Source: Streptomyces graminofaciens
GTDB lineage: Bacteria > Actinomycetota > Actinomycetes > Streptomycetales > Streptomycetaceae
DNA: 64,000 bases
Assembly (NCBI RefSeq): GCF_030294945.1
Contig: NZ_AP018448.1
Coordinates: forward strand, 10,388,501 to 10,452,500
Direction: 5' to 3'
Shown here: one piece after another, positions 17,758 to 25,381 of the stretch
How positions within the stretch are numbered: position 1 is the first letter of the stretch
How the letters are laid out: every line of letters starts with the position of its first letter
Program-made: the position numbers and the translations under genes
The notes under the pieces: generated by a model
Told to the model about the DNA's origin: nothing
The model's input: only the letters and a program-made list of their open reading frames with translations
The model's database searches: none

Positions 17758-19371
17758 ATGAGTGAGAGCACCGCCAGTCGAAAAGACCATCGCACCGTGT
17801 TGCTGCGCGGTGGGGAAGTCCACAGCCCCGCCGACCCGTTCGCCACCGCGATGGTCGTGGAGCACGGGCAGATCGCCTGGGTCGGCTCCGAGGGCGCGGC
17901 GGACGCGTTCGCGGACGGCGTCGACGAGGTGATCGACCTCGAAGGTGCGCTGGTCACCCCGGCGTTCACCGACGCCCACGTGCACACCACGGCCACCGGC
18001 CTCGCGCTCACCGGCCTCGACCTCTCCACCGCCCCCTCACTGGAGGCGGCCCTCGTTCTCGTACGGGAATTCGCGGTGGCTCGCCCGGCCGACCGTGTCC
18101 TCCTCGGCCATGGCTGGGACGCCGCCCGCTGGCCCGGCCACCGCCCGCCGACCCGCGCCGAACTCGACGAGGCCACCGGCGGCCGCCCGCTCTACCTGAG
18201 CCGGATCGACGTCCACTCGGCGGTCGTCACCACGGCACTGCTCGACCTCGTCCCGGGCGCCGACGGCTTCGCGGACGGCCCGCTCACCCGCGACGCCCAC
18301 CATGCCGTACGGGCCACCGCGCTCGGCGTGGTCACCCCCGCCCAGCGCACCGAGGCGCAGCGCGCCGCCCTCGCGCACGCGGCCTCGCTCGGGATCGGCT
18401 CGGTCCATGAGTGCGGAGGCCCCGAGATCTCCTCCGAGGAGGACTTCACGGGGCTGCTGCGGCTCGCCGCCGAAGAGCCTGGACCGCGGGTCGTGGGCTA
18501 CTGGGCCGAGCGCGATGTGGAGAAGGCGCGCGCCCTGGGTGCCGTCGGCGCTGCGGGCGACCTCTTCGTCGACGGCGCCCTCGGCTCGCACACGGCGTGC
18601 CTGCACGAGCCGTACGCCGACGCCGAGCACACCGGCACCGCCTACCTGGACGCGGCCGCCGTCGCCGCTCATGTGACCGCCTGCACGGAGGCGGGACTCC
18701 AGGCGGGCTTCCACGCCATCGGCGACGCCGCCGTGACCGCCGTGGTCGAGGGGGTGCGGGCGGCGGCCGAGAAGGTCGGCCTCGCCCGTGTCAGGGCCGC
18801 CCGGCACCGCGTCGAGCACGCCGAGATGCTCACCCCCGAGGCGGTCGCCGCCTTCGCCGAACTCGGGCTCACCGCCTCGGTCCAGCCCGCCTTCGACGCG
18901 CTGTGGGGCGGCGAGGACGGCATGTACGCCGGACGGCTGGGCGCCGAGCGGGCCCGCGCCCTCAACCCGTTCGCGGCCCTGCTGCGCGCCGGGGTGCCCC
19001 TCGCCTTCGGCTCGGACAGCCCCGTCACCCCCCTCGACCCGTGGGGCACGGTCCGCGCTGCCGCCTTCCATCGCACGCCGGAGCACCGGGTCTCCGTACG
19101 CGCCGCGTTCACGGCGCACACGCGGGGCGGCTGGCGGGCGATCGGACGGGACGACGCGGGCATCCTGGTGCCGGGCGCGCCCGCCGACTACGCCGTGTGG
19201 CGCACCGGCGAACTCGTCGTCCAGGCCCCCGACGACCGGGTCGCCCGCTGGTCCACCGACCCCCGCTCCGGCACCCCCGGCCTGCCCGACCTGAGCCCCG
19301 GCACCGACCTGCCCGTCTGCCTGCGCACGGTGGTTGGCGGGCGAACGGTCTTCGTACGGCCGGGCGAGTGA
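17758..19371 (+). CDS. Amidohydrolase of the YtcJ / Amidohydro_3 type
   Basis: 537 residues. The composite N-terminal beta domain and TIM barrel are recognisable. FTDAHVHTTATG supplies the HxH metal site, GFHAIGDAAVTAVVEGV supplies a further metal histidine, and AFGSDSPVTPLDPW supplies the catalytic aspartate. The LFVDGALGSHTACLHEPYAD motif is characteristic of YtcJ-like enzymes. The probable reaction is hydrolysis of an amide or imine bond, with unknown substrate. The ATG at 17758 has only a weak purine-rich upstream sequence (GGCGGGCGGCAGG). It may belong with the Lrp regulator just upstream. Confidence 0.85.
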   Translation: MSESTASRKDHRTVLLRGGEVHSPADPFATAMVVEHGQIAWVGSEGAADAFADGVDEVIDLEGALVTPAFTDAHVHTTATGLALTGLDLSTAPSLEAALVLVREFAVARPADRVLLGHGWDAARWPGHRPPTRAELDEATGGRPLYLSRIDVHSAVVTTALLDLVPGADGFADGPLTRDAHHAVRATALGVVTPAQRTEAQRAALAHAASLGIGSVHECGGPEISSEEDFTGLLRLAAEEPGPRVVGYWAERDVEKARALGAVGAAGDLFVDGALGSHTACLHEPYADAEHTGTAYLDAAAVAAHVTACTEAGLQAGFHAIGDAAVTAVVEGVRAAAEKVGLARVRAARHRVEHAEMLTPEAVAAFAELGLTASVQPAFDALWGGEDGMYAGRLGAERARALNPFAALLRAGVPLAFGSDSPVTPLDPWGTVRAAAFHRTPEHRVSVRAAFTAHTRGGWRAIGRDDAGILVPGAPADYAVWRTGELVVQAPDDRVARWSTDPRSGTPGLPDLSPGTDLPVCLRTVVGGRTVFVRPGE

Positions 19372-19979
19372 TCTCCCGGCGCCGAGGTCTCCCACAAGGG
19401 GCCGCCGCCCCGCCGCACGACCTGCGTATCCTCCCCCGCCGACCAGGGATGTAAGGGAAATTCCGCAGGTCGAGGGGCAGTTGACAGCCGACGGCAGGGG
19501 GCAGGTAGGTTCGGCCGGGTCCACCACCGGACGTCCGACCGGGGAACTTCCGCGCGGTCGCCGAAGCGCCGCTGGGTCAGGGGTGGTGTGCCGCACCGGC
19601 GCACCACCACTGGGAGCCAGGCCCAGTGTCCGCGCTGCGGCGAGGGAACGTCGCGGCTCGGTCGGATGGTGCGACTCCGGGAGGGGCCCGGACGTCCAGT
19701 AGACAACGGCTTGAGGTCGACCCGCAGCCAGCGGGGCCCAGGCCGGCCCGAAGGGCGCCGGGCCCCGACCCGCAACCAGCTCCGACAGGGCCCAGGGACG
19801 GCACCCTCCGCCCGGTTCCGCACTTGCTCCGCCCCGTTCTGTGACGGCGCACAGGCGGCTGAGAGCGTGCTCCCACGCAACCCTTGTCGAATCGACACCC
19901 CACTGGACAGGCGCCGACGCTTCATAGCAGGCAGCGCCCACTATGGTGGACCCCTGCGTACGGACTTGAAGGGGCAGTA
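19372..19979 (+). other. 608-bp non-coding stretch upstream of ppm1 with a promoter and stable hairpins
   Basis: No frame looks coding: candidate frames are arginine/proline-rich and lack ribosome-binding sites. It contains a strong promoter-like pair at 19481-19511, then a 12-bp stem (GGTGGTGTGCCG 19582-19593 with CGGCGCACCACC 19597-19608) and a 6-bp stem (ACTGGG 19609-19614 with CCCAGT 19622-19627). It could be a long structured leader of ppm1 or an independent small RNA. It resembles no RNA family I can name. Confidence 0.4.
19481..19511 (+). promoter_or_regulatory. Sigma-HrdB-like promoter in the ppm1 upstream region
   Basis: TTGACA (19481-19486) is a perfect -35 hexamer. TAGGTT (19506-19511) fits the Streptomyces -10 pattern TAGRRT; the spacer is 19 bp. 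RNA would start near 19518, about 460 bases upstream of the ppm1 start. Confidence 0.5.
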
Positions 19980-20780
19980 GTGAACGACGGCGACGGGACC
20001 CCCGCGGCAGCCGGCCAGGAGAGGCGGTTCGGCCCGCTCGGCACGGCCTTGGTGATCATTCCGACCTACAACGAGGCGGAGAACGTCAAGTCGATCGTCG
20101 GCCGGGTGCGGGCGGCTGTCCCCGAGGCGCACGTCCTGGTGGCCGACGACAACAGCCCCGACGGCACCGGCAAGCTCGCCGACGAGCTGGCCGCCGAGGA
20201 CGACCATGTCCAGGTGCTGCACCGCAAGGGCAAGGAAGGGCTCGGCGCCGCCTATCTCGCGGGCTTCCGCTGGGGCATGGAGCACGGCTACGGCGTACTG
20301 ATCGAGATGGACGCCGACGGCTCCCACCAGCCCGAGGAACTGCCCCGTCTGCTGACCGCGCTGAAGAGCGCCGACCTGGTCCTCGGCTCCCGCTGGGTGC
20401 CCGGCGGCCGGGTCGTGAACTGGCCCAAGTCCCGCGAGTTCATCTCCCGCGGCGGCAGCCTGTACTCGCGCGTCCTGCTCGACGTCCCGATCCGTGACGT
20501 CACCGGCGGATACCGTGCCTTCCGCACCGAGACCCTGCAAGGGCTCGGCCTCGACGAGGTCGCCTCCCAGGGCTACTGCTTCCAGGTCGACCTCGCCCGC
20601 CGTGCGATCAAGGCGGGCTACCACGTCGTCGAGGTGCCCATCACCTTCGTCGAGCGGGAGCACGGTGACTCCAAGATGAGCCGGGACATCCTCGTCGAGG
20701 CGCTGTGGCGGGTCACGGCGTGGGGTGTGGGGGAACGCGTCGGGAAGGTCGTGGGGCGGGACAAGCAGCCCGGCGAGTAG
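19980..20780 (+). CDS. ppm1: Polyprenol monophosphomannose synthase
   Basis: 266 residues from a GTG behind AAGGGG. It is a GT2 family Dpm1-type enzyme: ALVIIPTYNEAENVKSIVGRV, VADDNSPDGTGKLAD, the acidic metal motif MDADGSHQPEEL, and GSRWVPGG are all present. The C-terminal GDSKMSRDILVEALWRVT lacks the extra membrane helices of longer forms, so it is a membrane-peripheral enzyme. It transfers mannose from GDP-mannose to polyprenyl phosphate for protein O-mannosylation and cell-envelope glycans. In S. coelicolor the orthologue, with the mannosyltransferase Pmt, is needed for infection by phage phiC31. In mycobacteria the catalytic domain is partnered with an Lnt-like protein; none is adjacent here. 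Confidence 0.92.
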   Translation: MNDGDGTPAAAGQERRFGPLGTALVIIPTYNEAENVKSIVGRVRAAVPEAHVLVADDNSPDGTGKLADELAAEDDHVQVLHRKGKEGLGAAYLAGFRWGMEHGYGVLIEMDADGSHQPEELPRLLTALKSADLVLGSRWVPGGRVVNWPKSREFISRGGSLYSRVLLDVPIRDVTGGYRAFRTETLQGLGLDEVASQGYCFQVDLARRAIKAGYHVVEVPITFVEREHGDSKMSRDILVEALWRVTAWGVGERVGKVVGRDKQPGE

Positions 20781-20906
20781 GGAGCCGGCCGCGGGCCTGG
20801 CGGGGGCGCAAACGGGTGCGCCTCACAGACGCGGGCCTGTGTTCCCACAGGAACGGCTGACCGTTCCCTTATCCCGCACTGAGCAGGGCCCAGGCACACT
20901 GGGACC

Positions 20907-21482
20907 ATGACGACTGGCGCTTCGACCCCCACGTATCCCGTCCGGCCCCCGCGTTCCCGGCTGCGCACGTTTCTGCCGCTGGGTGTCGCCGCTTGGCTGG
21001 TGCTGGAGATCTGGCTGCTCACCGTGGTCGCGGGCGCGGCCGGTGGGTTCTCGGTCTTTCTGCTGCTGGTCGCCGGTTTCCTGATCGGTTCCGCGGTGGT
21101 CAAGCGAGCCGGGCGGCGGGCCTTCCGAGCGCTTTCCGAGACGCTGCAACAGCAGCAGGCGGGTACGGCGTCCGGCCCCGGCAAGAGCGAGGGCAACGGC
21201 TTCCTGATGCTCGGTGGTCTGCTGCTGATGCTGCCCGGGCTGGTCTCGGACGTGGTGGGTCTGGTTCTGCTGATACCGCCGGTGCAGAAGGCGCTCGGGG
21301 GGTATGCGGAGCGGGCCTTCGAGCGGAAGCTGCGGGCGGCTGGGGCCGGGGGTTTGGGGGACGCGTTTCAGCAGGCGCGGATTCATCGGCCGGACGGGAA
21401 GGTCGTGCAGGGCGAGGTCATCCGGGATGAGCCGGGGGCCGGTGCGGGTGGGCAGGATCCTCGTCCGCCGTTGGCCCGCTGA
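20907..21482 (+). CDS. fxsA: FxsA family membrane protein
   Basis: 191 residues. Hydrophobic segments at about 21-40 (PLGVAAWLVLEIWLLTVVAG), 42-62 and 95-120 (FLMLGGLLLMLPGLVSDVVGLVLLIPPVQ) are followed by a polar C-terminal tail. The LPGLVSDVVG...LLIPPVQ signature is typical of FxsA, whose E. coli member affects phage T7 exclusion by F plasmids; its molecular role is unresolved. It follows ppm1 by 126 bp in the same direction. A tandem-repeat tract and a strong terminator follow. Confidence 0.85.
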   Translation: MTTGASTPTYPVRPPRSRLRTFLPLGVAAWLVLEIWLLTVVAGAAGGFSVFLLLVAGFLIGSAVVKRAGRRAFRALSETLQQQQAGTASGPGKSEGNGFLMLGGLLLMLPGLVSDVVGLVLLIPPVQKALGGYAERAFERKLRAAGAGGLGDAFQQARIHRPDGKVVQGEVIRDEPGAGAGGQDPRPPLAR

Positions 21483-21546
21483 GAGCGACCCCGCTGCGCC
21501 TCGGAGTTCGGGTGGGTGGGGTTCGTGGTGGTTGCGCGCGCAGTTT

Positions 21547-21599
21547 CCCGCGCCGCTGAAGGCACCCGCGCCGCTGAAGGCACCCGCGCCGCTGAAGGG
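21547..21599. repeat. 18-bp tandem repeat, three copies
   Basis: CCCGCGCCGCTGAAGGCA starts at 21547 and 21565 identically; a third copy at 21583 ends in GAAGGGG. The unit resembles half of the common Streptomyces terminator core (CCCGCGCCCCTGAA), as if that element had been copied in tandem. It lies 64 bp after fxsA, outside any convincing gene. Confidence 0.85.
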
Positions 21600-21626
21600 G
21601 CACGGGGCACGGGGGACTGCGCGACA

Positions 21627-21730
21627 AAGCCTCACCGGGCCGCAGCACAAAGCCTCAGCCGCAGCACCAAGCCTCACCGGGCCGCAGCACAAAGCCTCAG
21701 CCGCAGCACCAAGCCTCACCGGGCCGCAGC
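21627..21730. repeat. 42-bp tandem repeat, two full copies and a 20-bp partial copy
   Basis: Copies start at 21627 and 21669 and are identical over 42 bp; 21711-21730 repeats the first 20 bases. Each unit itself has two related halves beginning AAGCCTCA and containing GCCGCAGCAC. The array ends at the terminator stem 21739-21778. No CRISPR character: there are no unique spacers. Confidence 0.85.
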
Positions 21731-21738
21731 GAAAACAC

Positions 21739-21778
21739 GACCGCAGGCGCCGTACGAAAACGTACGGCGCCTGCGGTC
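21739..21778. terminator. Strong bidirectional terminator between fxsA and rbpA
   Basis: An uninterrupted 18-bp stem (GACCGCAGGCGCCGTACG at 21739-21756 with its complement at 21761-21778) closes an AAAA loop. It is flanked by A-rich sequence on the left and TTTG on the right. It serves two convergent genes. Confidence 0.92.
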
Positions 21779-21814
21779 TTTGTCGCGCTGTATGCCGCTC
21801 AACCCCCGGAGGGG

Positions 21815-22189
21815 CTACGCGGACTTGCGGCTGTCTCGCGGATGTACCGCGATGTTCATCGCGCCGGAGCGGAGAACCGCCAGGCGCTCCTCGAGGACCT
21901 CTTCGAGTTCCTCGCGGGTGCGCCGCTCCATCAGCATGTCCCAATGTGTACGCGCGGGCTTGGCCTTCTTTTCCTCAGGGCCGTCGCCGTCCACGAGGAG
22001 TGCCTGGGCCCCGCAGACCTTGCACTCCCACTCCGGCGGAATCTCCGCCTCGACCGAGAAGGGCATCTCGAAGCGGTGCCCTTTCTCGCATGCGTACTCC
22101 ACGGCCTGGCGCGGAGCCAAGTCGATGCCGCGGTCCGTCTCGTAGCTGGTCACCACGAGGCGCGTGCCGCGAAGAGCTCGCTCACTCAT
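21815..22189 (-). CDS. rbpA: RNA polymerase-binding protein RbpA
   Basis: 124 residues, normal length. An N-terminal basic segment precedes the RbpA core VEYACEKGHRFEMPFSVEAEIPPEWECKVCG, with the zinc-ligand-like cysteines and histidine. The C-terminal sigma-interaction helix follows (ARTHWDMLMERRTREELEEVLEERLAVLR). RbpA binds RNA polymerase and the principal sigma factor, stabilises the open complex and contributes to rifampicin tolerance in actinobacteria. The ATG at 22189 has GGGAGG upstream. A consensus SigR promoter lies about 60 bp upstream (22248-22277), matching the known thiol-stress induction of the S. coelicolor gene. Confidence 0.96.
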   Translation of the reverse strand: MSERALRGTRLVVTSYETDRGIDLAPRQAVEYACEKGHRFEMPFSVEAEIPPEWECKVCGAQALLVDGDGPEEKKAKPARTHWDMLMERRTREELEEVLEERLAVLRSGAMNIAVHPRDSRKSA

Positions 22190-22247
22190 GAATCGTGCCT
22201 CCCGGGCTTGTCGCCCACAGGACAGGTGTCGCTGTCGTCGTCATCCG

Positions 22248-22277
22248 GTCAACGTCCGGTCGGCGGTAAAGATTCCC
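22248..22277 (-). promoter_or_regulatory. SigR-type (disulfide stress) promoter of rbpA
   Basis: On the minus strand, GGGAAT (22277-22272), exactly 18 bp, then GTTGAC (22253-22248). This matches the SigR consensus GGGAAT-N18-GTT. RNA would begin about 50 bases before the rbpA start. It lies in the gap between the MFS gene and rbpA, so rbpA can be induced independently of the upstream genes. Confidence 0.85.
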
Positions 22278-22455
22278 GTTCCGTGTCCCGTTCCGGGTCA
22301 TGCGTCGCCGTCGTAGCCGCCCTTGTTGTACCCACCCGCGCCCGGTTTGTCACATCTGACAGTAGATGTCACCCAGCGTTTCGGCATCTTTGACGCGCAG
22401 TAACGGTACGCCTGGCAGGCCAAACGCGTACACTACAGCCCTTTCGCTCCCGGTG

Positions 22456-23820
22456 CTAAATCCTGTCGGGTACGGGATTGCCCGCGTCGCCGATCGCCCG
22501 CCGTACGGGGACCCGTGCGAGCAGGGCGAATCCCAGGACGAAGAAGGCCACCAGGGAGATGATCGCGTCCCGATAACTTCCGGTGAGCTGGTAGGTCAGA
22601 CCGAAGAGAAGAGGGCCGAGCCAGCTCATGCCCCGGTCGCTCATCTCGTACGCCGAGAAGTACTCGGCCTCCTTGCCGGGCGGCACCAGGTGGGAGAAGA
22701 GGGAGCGGGAGAGGGCCTGGCTGCCGCCCAGTACCAGGCCGATTCCGGAGGCCAGGACGAAGAACCAGACGGGGGCTCCCGCGGGCAGGAAGTAGCCGGC
22801 GCCCAGGACCAGCGTCCAGGCGACCAGTGAGCCGAGGATCGTGCGCTTCGCCCCGTACCGCCGTGCCAGCCGCCCCATGCCGAGGGCGCCGCACACCGCC
22901 AGGATCTGGACCAGGAGTACCGCCGCGATGAGCGTGGACTGGTCGAGGTCCAGTTCCTCGGAGCCGTACACCGAGGCCTGGGAGATCACCGTCTGGATGC
23001 CGTCGTTGTAGATGAGGTACGCCAGGAGGAAGGCGAGGGTCAGGGGATGGCGGCGCATGTCGCGGACCGTTGCCGCCAGCTGGCGCAGGCCCGGGGACGT
23101 CGCCTCCTTCGCCTCACCTGCCTCGCCCGTCGGGTTTCCGCGGTCGCGCAGTCGGCGGAGCGGGATGAGGGTGAAGGCGCCCCACCACAGGCCCGCCGAG
23201 GCCAGGCAGACGCGGACGGCCATGCCCTCCGAGAGGCCGAAGGAGTCGTGGGCCGTGTACAGGATCAGGTTCACGACCAGGACCAGGGCGCCCGCCGCGT
23301 AGCCGAAGGCCCAGCCCCGGGAGGAGACCGCGTCGCGTTCCTCGGGCGGGGCGATCTGCGGCAGATAGGAGTTGTAGAGCATCATCGCCACGGACTGGGA
23401 GGCGTTGGCGATGATCAGGAGGACGCCGCCGAGGAAGTAGCGGTCTCCGGCGAGGAAGAACATGCCCGCCGTCGCCCCGGCGCCGACGTACGCTGCCGCG
23501 CCCAGGAGGGGCTTCTTGCGGCCCGTGCGGTCGGCGGCCGCGCCCACCAAGGGCATGATCACGACGGCGAGGATCACCGACAGGGACACCGAGTACGCGA
23601 AGAAGGAGCCCGCGCGGACAGGGATGCCCAGCGGATGCACATAGCCGTCGGCGTCCGCCGCGGACTTGGCGACCGAGGTGAGATAGGGGCCGAGGAAGAC
23701 GGTCAGGACGCTCGTCGAGTAGACCGAGCAGGCCCAGTCGTAGAAGTACCAGCCGCGCTGTTCGCGCCGGCGCCCGGCGGCCTCGTCGGCTGAGTCCGTC
23801 CGCACGGTGTCGGTGCCCAC
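22456..23820 (-). CDS. UMF1-type (Atg22-like) MFS transporter
   Basis: 454 residues from a GTG behind GCGAGGG. About twelve membrane helices are visible, with REQRGWYFYDWACSVYSTSVLTVFLGPYL at the start, the typical first helix of the UMF1/Atg22 group, and DRTGRKKPLLGA after helix 3. YNSYLPQIAPPEERDAVSSRGWAFGY is another group mark. Substrate unknown; the yeast relative releases vacuolar amino acids. It lies 43 bp downstream of the GDPD gene and upstream of rbpA on the same strand. Confidence 0.88.
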   Translation of the reverse strand: MGTDTVRTDSADEAAGRRREQRGWYFYDWACSVYSTSVLTVFLGPYLTSVAKSAADADGYVHPLGIPVRAGSFFAYSVSLSVILAVVIMPLVGAAADRTGRKKPLLGAAAYVGAGATAGMFFLAGDRYFLGGVLLIIANASQSVAMMLYNSYLPQIAPPEERDAVSSRGWAFGYAAGALVLVVNLILYTAHDSFGLSEGMAVRVCLASAGLWWGAFTLIPLRRLRDRGNPTGEAGEAKEATSPGLRQLAATVRDMRRHPLTLAFLLAYLIYNDGIQTVISQASVYGSEELDLDQSTLIAAVLLVQILAVCGALGMGRLARRYGAKRTILGSLVAWTLVLGAGYFLPAGAPVWFFVLASGIGLVLGGSQALSRSLFSHLVPPGKEAEYFSAYEMSDRGMSWLGPLLFGLTYQLTGSYRDAIISLVAFFVLGFALLARVPVRRAIGDAGNPVPDRI

Positions 23821-23863
23821 CCGTGCCCTCGCTTCCCCGTGGAGCGGGCCGCGCGAGAGCGCG

Positions 23864-24631
23864 TCAGACCCAGGTCCCCCGGTCCTCAAGCACCTTGCGC
23901 AGCGTGTCGATGTGATCGGTCATGATGCCATCGACTCCCAGGTCGAGGAGCCGGTGCATACGTTGCGGTTCGTTCACGGTCCAGGCGTGGACCTGCAGCC
24001 CGCGCGCGTGGGCTGCGCGGACCAGCCGGCGGTCGAGCACGGGCACACCCGACTGCGCCTCGGGCACCTGCGCGGCGACCGCCGAGCCGCGCAGCCTGGC
24101 CGGCACACCCCACGAGCGCAGCCGCAGCCCCAGGATGCCGCTCCTGCCGTACGAGGTGGCCAGACGGGGACCGGCCAGGCGCTGGGCGCGGGCGACCCGG
24201 GACTCGGAGAAGGAGCCGACGCAGACCCGGTCCCAGGCGTTGGTGCGGGCGATCAGGTTGAGCAGGGGGTGGAGGGCCGGTTCCGCCTTGACGTCGACGT
24301 TCCAGCGCACCTCGGGGAAGGTCTCGAGGAGTTCCCCGAAGAGGGGGACCGGTTCGGCGCCCGCCACGCGCGCGTGCCGGACGTCCTGCCATGGCAGGTC
24401 CGCTATCCGGCCCGCGCCGTCGGTCAGGCGGTCCAGGGTCGAGTCGTGGAAGGCGACGAGCTTTCCGTCGCGCGTGGCGTGTACATCGGTCTCGATATAG
24501 CGGTAGCCCGACTCCACCGCGCGCCGGAACTGGGCCACGGTGTTCTCCAGACCGTCTGCGGCCCCGCCCCGGTGGGCGACGGCGATCGGGCCCGGATGGT
24601 CCAGGTACGGATGGCGAATGGAGGTCGTCAC
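23864..24631 (-). CDS. Glycerophosphodiester phosphodiesterase
   Basis: 255 residues. GDPD fold marks: VAHRGGAADGLENTVAQF (catalytic HR and E), YIETDVHATRDGKLVAFHD (metal E/D and second His), then FPEVRWNVDVKAEPAL and the C-terminal HAWTVNEPQRMHRLLDLGVDGIMTD. It splits glycerophosphodiesters to glycerol 3-phosphate and an alcohol. No signal peptide is seen, so it is probably cytosolic. The GTG start at 24631 overlaps the stop of the YczE-type gene in a GTGA, giving coupling. Confidence 0.92.
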   Translation of the reverse strand: MTTSIRHPYLDHPGPIAVAHRGGAADGLENTVAQFRRAVESGYRYIETDVHATRDGKLVAFHDSTLDRLTDGAGRIADLPWQDVRHARVAGAEPVPLFGELLETFPEVRWNVDVKAEPALHPLLNLIARTNAWDRVCVGSFSESRVARAQRLAGPRLATSYGRSGILGLRLRSWGVPARLRGSAVAAQVPEAQSGVPVLDRRLVRAAHARGLQVHAWTVNEPQRMHRLLDLGVDGIMTDHIDTLRKVLEDRGTWV

Positions 24632-25281
24632 CCGGGCAGTATGGCCCGCTCCGACGGCCCGGCGGCAACGACCGTGCTGCCGCCCGATGCCGTGGGGACG
24701 GCGAACGCGCGCAGGAACAGTTGGGCGAGCGGTCCGATGGAGACGGCGTACAGGACCGTGCCGATGCCGATGGTGCCGCCGAGCGCGAAGCCGGTGGCGA
24801 CCACGGCCACCTCGACGGCCGTCCGCATCAGCCGGATCGAGCGGCCGGTGCGCCGGTGCAGCCCCGTCATGAGGCCGTCGCGCGGGCCCGGGCCGAAGCG
24901 GGCGGCGATGTAGAGACCGGTGGCCACGCCGTTGAGGACGATCCCCGCGGCGAGGAGCGGAATCCGTACGGCCATGGAGTGCGCCTCGGGCACCAGTGCG
25001 AGCGTGGCGTCCATCGCGATGCCGACGACGAAGACGTTGGACACCGTGCCGAGGCCGGGGCGCTGGCGGAGCGGGATCCAGAGGAGGAGCACCGCGGCGC
25101 CGACGATGATCGACACCACGCCGATCGTCAGGCCGGTGAGTTCCGCGAGGCCTTGGTGCAGCACGTTCCAGGGTTCCAGGCCGAGGCCCGCCTCCACGAG
25201 GAGCGCGGAGCTGGCGCCGTACAGCGCGAGACCGGTGTAGAGCTGGAGCAACCGGCGGCCCAGATGGCGCTTGGCGGACAA
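24628..25281 (-). CDS. YczE/YyaS-type membrane protein
   Basis: 217 residues from a TTG at 25281 with AGGGGGG six bases upstream. About five hydrophobic segments, with LYGASSALLVEAGLGLEPWNVLHQGLAELTG, the characteristic loop of the YczE (DUF161-like) group, and GLYIAARFGPGPRDGLMTGLHRRTG further on. Function unproven. In many Gram-positive bacteria yczE is divergent from a MocR-type regulator (YczR), exactly as here with the gene at 25382. It heads a minus-strand run into the GDPD and MFS genes. Confidence 0.85.
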   Translation of the reverse strand: MSAKRHLGRRLLQLYTGLALYGASSALLVEAGLGLEPWNVLHQGLAELTGLTIGVVSIIVGAAVLLLWIPLRQRPGLGTVSNVFVVGIAMDATLALVPEAHSMAVRIPLLAAGIVLNGVATGLYIAARFGPGPRDGLMTGLHRRTGRSIRLMRTAVEVAVVATGFALGGTIGIGTVLYAVSIGPLAQLFLRAFAVPTASGGSTVVAAGPSERAILPG

Positions 25282-25381
25282 AACGTACCCCCCTGTTGGT
25301 GCTGGTGGCCTTACGCATGACACTCTGTGGCTTGGAAGAAGAAGCCATCCATGGCCAATTCTGGGAAGGTGGACTGGAATC

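Noticed and set aside
19588..19980. Plus-strand frame of 130 codons ending at the ppm1 start
   Set aside because: GTG start without ribosome-binding site, Arg/Pro/Gly-rich composition, and it covers the stable hairpins; better explained as leader RNA.
21547..21730. Tandem repeats considered as a CRISPR array
   Set aside because: Units abut directly without unique spacers, and no cas genes are in the window.
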